Below, in pieces: positions 24,569 to 26,827 of a stretch of DNA of 26,827 nt. This DNA is from CAYQTL01 sp964420405 (GTDB taxonomy: Bacteria; Acidobacteriota; Thermoanaerobaculia; Thermoanaerobaculales; Sulfomarinibacteraceae), in the NCBI GenBank assembly GCA_964420405.1, contig CAYQTL010000072.1:1-26827 (forward strand). Direction: 5' to 3'. Made by a program: the position numbers and the translations under genes. The notes beneath the pieces were generated by a model. That model did no database searches. It had not been told where the DNA came from and saw only the letters and a list, made by a program, of their open reading frames with translations. The first letter of the stretch is position 1, and every line of letters begins with the position of its first letter.

Positions 24569-26064
24569 TGGCCCTGCCCCAGCGAGAACGCCGGGACCCC
24601 GTCGAAGGTGTACAGCTGCTCCGTCTTGACGAAGTCGACCCCGGCCTCCTCGAGCCGGCCGAGCAGCGCGAGGACGTCGTGGTGGGTGACCGCGCGGCCG
24701 TCGGCCTCCGGCTGGAAGCGGCACCGCCAGTGGTCGGTGAGGAAGGTCTCGGGAAGACCTTCCGGCCACACCTTGACGCCGCGGTTGGTGATCATCGTCA
24801 GCCGCATCGGCTCTCCCGACGCGGCCTGCAGCCGGCCGGCGAGCTCCTCGGTGCGTCCCGGCCGCCAGTGGACGAAGACGTCGATCCCGACCATCGCCTT
24901 GCGGGCGGCGGGGCGCGGCCTCGGCGCCAGCCGCGGCACGGCCGTGCCGGCGTACTCCGCCGCCTTCAGCCGCCGCGGCGCCTCACCGAGGCGCTCGATC
25001 ACCGCCGCCGCGAACTCGCGGGTCCCGGCGCGGCGGCGGCTCGCCCTCGGACGGAAGATGTCCGCGGTGTGGACGCCGTCCTCGATCGTGCACAGCCAGG
25101 CGTTGTGGACCCGGGTCGCGACCTCGCCCTGGCCGAGATGGGCGAGCATCTTGGCGCCGCTGAGCAGCAGACCGCTCGGGTTGGCGACGCCCCGGCCGGC
25201 GATGTCGGGGGCCGAGCCGTGGATCGCCTCGAACATGGCGAAGTCGTCGCCGATGTTGGCCGACGGGGCGAGCCCCACCGAGCCGCTGATCTCGGCCGCG
25301 ATGTCCGACAGGATGTCGCCGTACAGGTTCGGGGTGACGATCACGTCGAAACGCTCCGGGGCGTTGGCCAGCCGGCCCATGCCGATGTCCACGATCATGT
25401 GGTCGGACTCGATCTCCGGGTACTCGAGGGCGACCTCCTCGAAGGTCCGGCGGAACAGCCCGTCGGTGAGCTTCATGATGTTGTCCTTGACGAGGCAGGT
25501 GACCTTGCGCCGGCCGCGGCGCTTGGCGTACTCGAACGCGTAGCGCGCGATACGCTCGCACCCGGGCCGGGTGATCAGCTTCAGGCACTGGACCACGTCG
25601 TCGGTCTGCTGGTGCTCGATGCCCGCGTACAGGTCCTCCTCGTTCTCGCGCACGATGACGACGTCGAGGTGCGGATGGCGGACCGGGATGAACGGGTCGT
25701 AGGCGACACACGGGCGCACGTTGGCGTACAGGCCGAGCGCCTTGCGGAGGGTGACGTTGATGCTCTTGACCCCACCGCCCTGGGGCGTCGTCACCGGCGC
25801 CTTCAGCAGCGTCCGGGCCTCGCGCAGCACGCGCCAGGCGTCTGGGTCGATCCCCGAGCTGACGCCGCGCCGCCAGACTGTCTCGCCGAGCTCGACCGGC
25901 CGGGCCTCGAAACGGGCGCCGGCGGCCTCGAGCACCTCGAGGGTCGCGTCCATGATCTCCGGGCCGATGCCGTCCCCGTAAGCGACCGCCACCGCGGTCC
26001 GTACGGCGCCGCCCCGGTCCGTCCGAGGCAGGGTCTCCGCATCCTGGAGGTTGGTCGTCGTCAT
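24565..26064 (-). CDS. icd: Isocitrate dehydrogenase, Thermus/Rickettsia type with extra C-terminal domain
   Basis: Oxidative decarboxylation of isocitrate to 2-oxoglutarate in the TCA cycle. The 499-residue product is longer than E. coli Icd (416). The core (about 21-350) has the substrate-binding SINVTLRKALGLYANVRP (from Ser101), the tyrosine in RENEEDLYAG (Tyr146), the lysine in VKDNIMK (Lys193), the metal-binding aspartates in GDILSDIAAE and the cofactor loop HGSAPDIAGRGVANPSG. Residues about 390-499 form the additional small domain seen in the Thermus enzyme. NADP versus NAD use cannot be fixed from this. ATG 26064 has AAAGGA about 10 nt upstream. It heads the operon icd-purE-purK, an uncommon combination, and is divergent from a winged-helix regulator. 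Confidence 0.95.
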   Translation of the reverse strand: MTTTNLQDAETLPRTDRGGAVRTAVAVAYGDGIGPEIMDATLEVLEAAGARFEARPVELGETVWRRGVSSGIDPDAWRVLREARTLLKAPVTTPQGGGVKSINVTLRKALGLYANVRPCVAYDPFIPVRHPHLDVVIVRENEEDLYAGIEHQQTDDVVQCLKLITRPGCERIARYAFEYAKRRGRRKVTCLVKDNIMKLTDGLFRRTFEEVALEYPEIESDHMIVDIGMGRLANAPERFDVIVTPNLYGDILSDIAAEISGSVGLAPSANIGDDFAMFEAIHGSAPDIAGRGVANPSGLLLSGAKMLAHLGQGEVATRVHNAWLCTIEDGVHTADIFRPRASRRRAGTREFAAAVIERLGEAPRRLKAAEYAGTAVPRLAPRPRPAARKAMVGIDVFVHWRPGRTEELAGRLQAASGEPMRLTMITNRGVKVWPEGLPETFLTDHWRCRFQPEADGRAVTHHDVLALLGRLEEAGVDFVKTEQLYTFDGVPAFSLGQGQ

Positions 26065-26090
26065 GGAGTGGGGGTCCTTTCCGCGAAGTG

Positions 26091-26117
26091 GAATTCAGGA
26101 AACAGAATTCGTAATTA
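26091..26117. promoter_or_regulatory. Possible operator in the icd / winged-helix regulator spacer
   Basis: Two GAATTC sites (26091-26096 and 26105-26110), centres 14 bp apart, are followed by GTAATTA. This run is by far the most AT-rich piece of the window and sits in the 81-nt gap between divergent start codons. It probably contains both promoters and a binding site for the adjacent regulator; exact promoter elements cannot be assigned. Confidence 0.4.
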
Positions 26118-26145
26118 GGGTGGTGTATTCCGAGGACGGGAGCCC

Positions 26146-26466
26146 ATGGACAGCCACCCACCCCCCGCCGCCTCCCCGTCGCGCCCACAGCAGGCGTGGA
26201 CGTTCCTCACCAACCACGCCCACGTGCTGATCTACCTGTCGGGCCGCCCGGACGCCCTCCTGCGGGAGGTCGCCGGGGCGGTCGGGATCACCGAGCGGGC
26301 GGTGCAGACGATCGTGTCGGACCTCGAGGCCGCCGGCGCCCTCGAGCGCAGCCGTGTCGGCCGCCGCAACCGCTACCGGGTCCGCGGCGAGCTTCCCCTC
26401 CGCCACCCCGTCGAGGCCCACTGCACCGTCGCCGACCTGCTGGAGATGATCGAGCGGGGGCGGTAA
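26146..26466 (+). CDS. Winged helix-turn-helix transcriptional regulator
   Basis: A 106-residue DNA-binding protein of the MarR/ArsR-like winged-helix type. Residues about 16-33 (WTFLTNHAHVLIYLSGRP) form the first helix, about 38-64 (LREVAGAVGITERAVQTIV...) the helix-turn-helix, and VGRRNRYRV (71-79) the wing strand. No metal-binding or ligand domain is visible, so it may be a simple one-domain repressor. Start ATG 26146 is chosen; AGGA at 26133-26136 lies 9 nt upstream. It is transcribed divergently from icd across an AT-rich gap with paired GAATTC sites, an arrangement typical of self-regulation and control of the divergent operon (inference). Confidence 0.85.
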   Translation: MDSHPPPAASPSRPQQAWTFLTNHAHVLIYLSGRPDALLREVAGAVGITERAVQTIVSDLEAAGALERSRVGRRNRYRVRGELPLRHPVEAHCTVADLLEMIERGR

Positions 26467-26477
26467 AGGTCCCCCGC
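26454..26477 (+). terminator. Weak hairpin across the regulator's stop codon
   Basis: GCGGGGG (26454-26460) pairs with CCCCCGC (26471-26477); the 10-nt loop contains the TAA stop. No T tract follows. Confidence 0.3.
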
Positions 26478-26827
26478 GCCCGTGTCGGCGGCCGAGGCTG
26501 CGGCAGGCCCAGCGACAGCGACAGCGACCAGCGTGTCGCGGCGCCGATCCCGAACCCGTTCCCGATACGCGACGGCTCGGAGTCAGCGACAGGGCAGGGT
26601 CGTCGGGTCCTGCACCCGTCCCGACCCAGCGTCAGCGTCAGCGCCAGCTCCGTAGCGCCGGCTTCCAGCCGGCAAGCACCCGTTCGAGAGCAGTGACAGC
26701 GTCAGGAACAGCGACAGGTGGCAGCGGCAGCGGCAGAGGGCAGCGGCAGCGGCAGAGGGCAGCGGCAGCGGCATCCGCGTTGGCGGTGGCGACCGGGGTC
26801 GCAGAGGTCGCCGCGGGGTCGCGGGGC
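26467..26827. repeat. Repeat-filled spacer at the right window edge
   Basis: No gene is supported. In order: AGCGAC units (about 26510-26528); CCCGAA, CCCGTT and CCCGAT units (C3 tracts at 26549, 26555 and 26561); AGCGTC units near 26628; a REP-like palindrome GCCGGCT-TCC-AGCCGGC (26657-26673); a 19-bp tandem repeat of 2.8 copies built from GGCAGC units (26720-26773); and a 40-nt unit (26785-26824) shared with 16669-16708. It continues past the window. Confidence 0.8.

Overview
The window is very GC-rich (roughly 70%), with dense short-spaced genes, GC-rich third codon positions and Shine-Dalgarno sites such as AGGAGG. The gene mix suggests an uncultured environmental Gram-negative bacterium, most plausibly an acidobacterial (Thermoanaerobaculia-like) or similar lineage. 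It includes a Bacteroidetes-like ParE/ParC pair, class II DAHP synthase, Thermus-type isocitrate dehydrogenase, a BepA-like lipoprotein, an M4 metallopeptidase and secreted repeat proteins. The taxonomy is inference from family resemblance only; no rRNA or other decisive marker is present.

Layout. 170-1636 (-): sensor histidine kinase without an adjacent response regulator. 1725-4714 (+): an unrecognised 278-residue protein followed 26 nt later by a large secreted beta-domain repeat protein. 4773-6128 (+): DAHP synthase, first step of the shikimate pathway, with a perfect 13-bp hairpin over its ribosome site. 6648-10017 (-): a secreted M4 protease with an inserted PA domain, preceded by a low-molecular-weight phosphatase. 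10316-10618 (+): GYD-domain protein. 10679-14627 (-): ParE then ParC. 14931-16484 (+): secreted protein with a duplicated domain flanking an EF-hand-like loop. 16898-18187 (-): BepA-like M48 lipoprotein. 18489-20532 (-): YdbS/YdbT-like membrane PH-domain pair. 20674-21786 (-): PLP enzyme of the D-threonine aldolase/D-serine dehydratase group. 21877-22065 (+): remnant of a PIN-domain toxin. 22163-26064 (-): icd, purE, purK (4-nt overlaps) and then a gamma-carbonic-anhydrase-like protein. 26146-26466 (+): winged-helix regulator divergent from icd across an unusually AT-rich spacer.

The most unusual signal is in the spacers, not the genes. Five of the longer spacers (6129-6647, 10018-10315, 12671-12809, 16485-16897, 18188-18488), plus the window's right end, carry hexanucleotide arrays of the type CCCGAT/CCCGCT/CCCGTT or the complement. 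They often end in CCCGTTCCCG and in most cases occur as a C-rich arm and a G-rich arm facing each other. Several arms match the canonical G-quadruplex pattern (four or more G3 tracts with 3-nt loops), including one in the transcribed leader of parC and one just upstream of the GYD gene. A second family (AGCGAC/AGCGGC arrays joined to a shared 40-nt unit) fills the spacers at 16.6 kb and 26.7 kb. Together they look like a lineage-specific, mosaic intergenic repeat system.

Apart from these repeats most of the window is chromosomal housekeeping and cell-envelope content. There is no prophage, transposase, CRISPR array, tRNA or rRNA that I can support.
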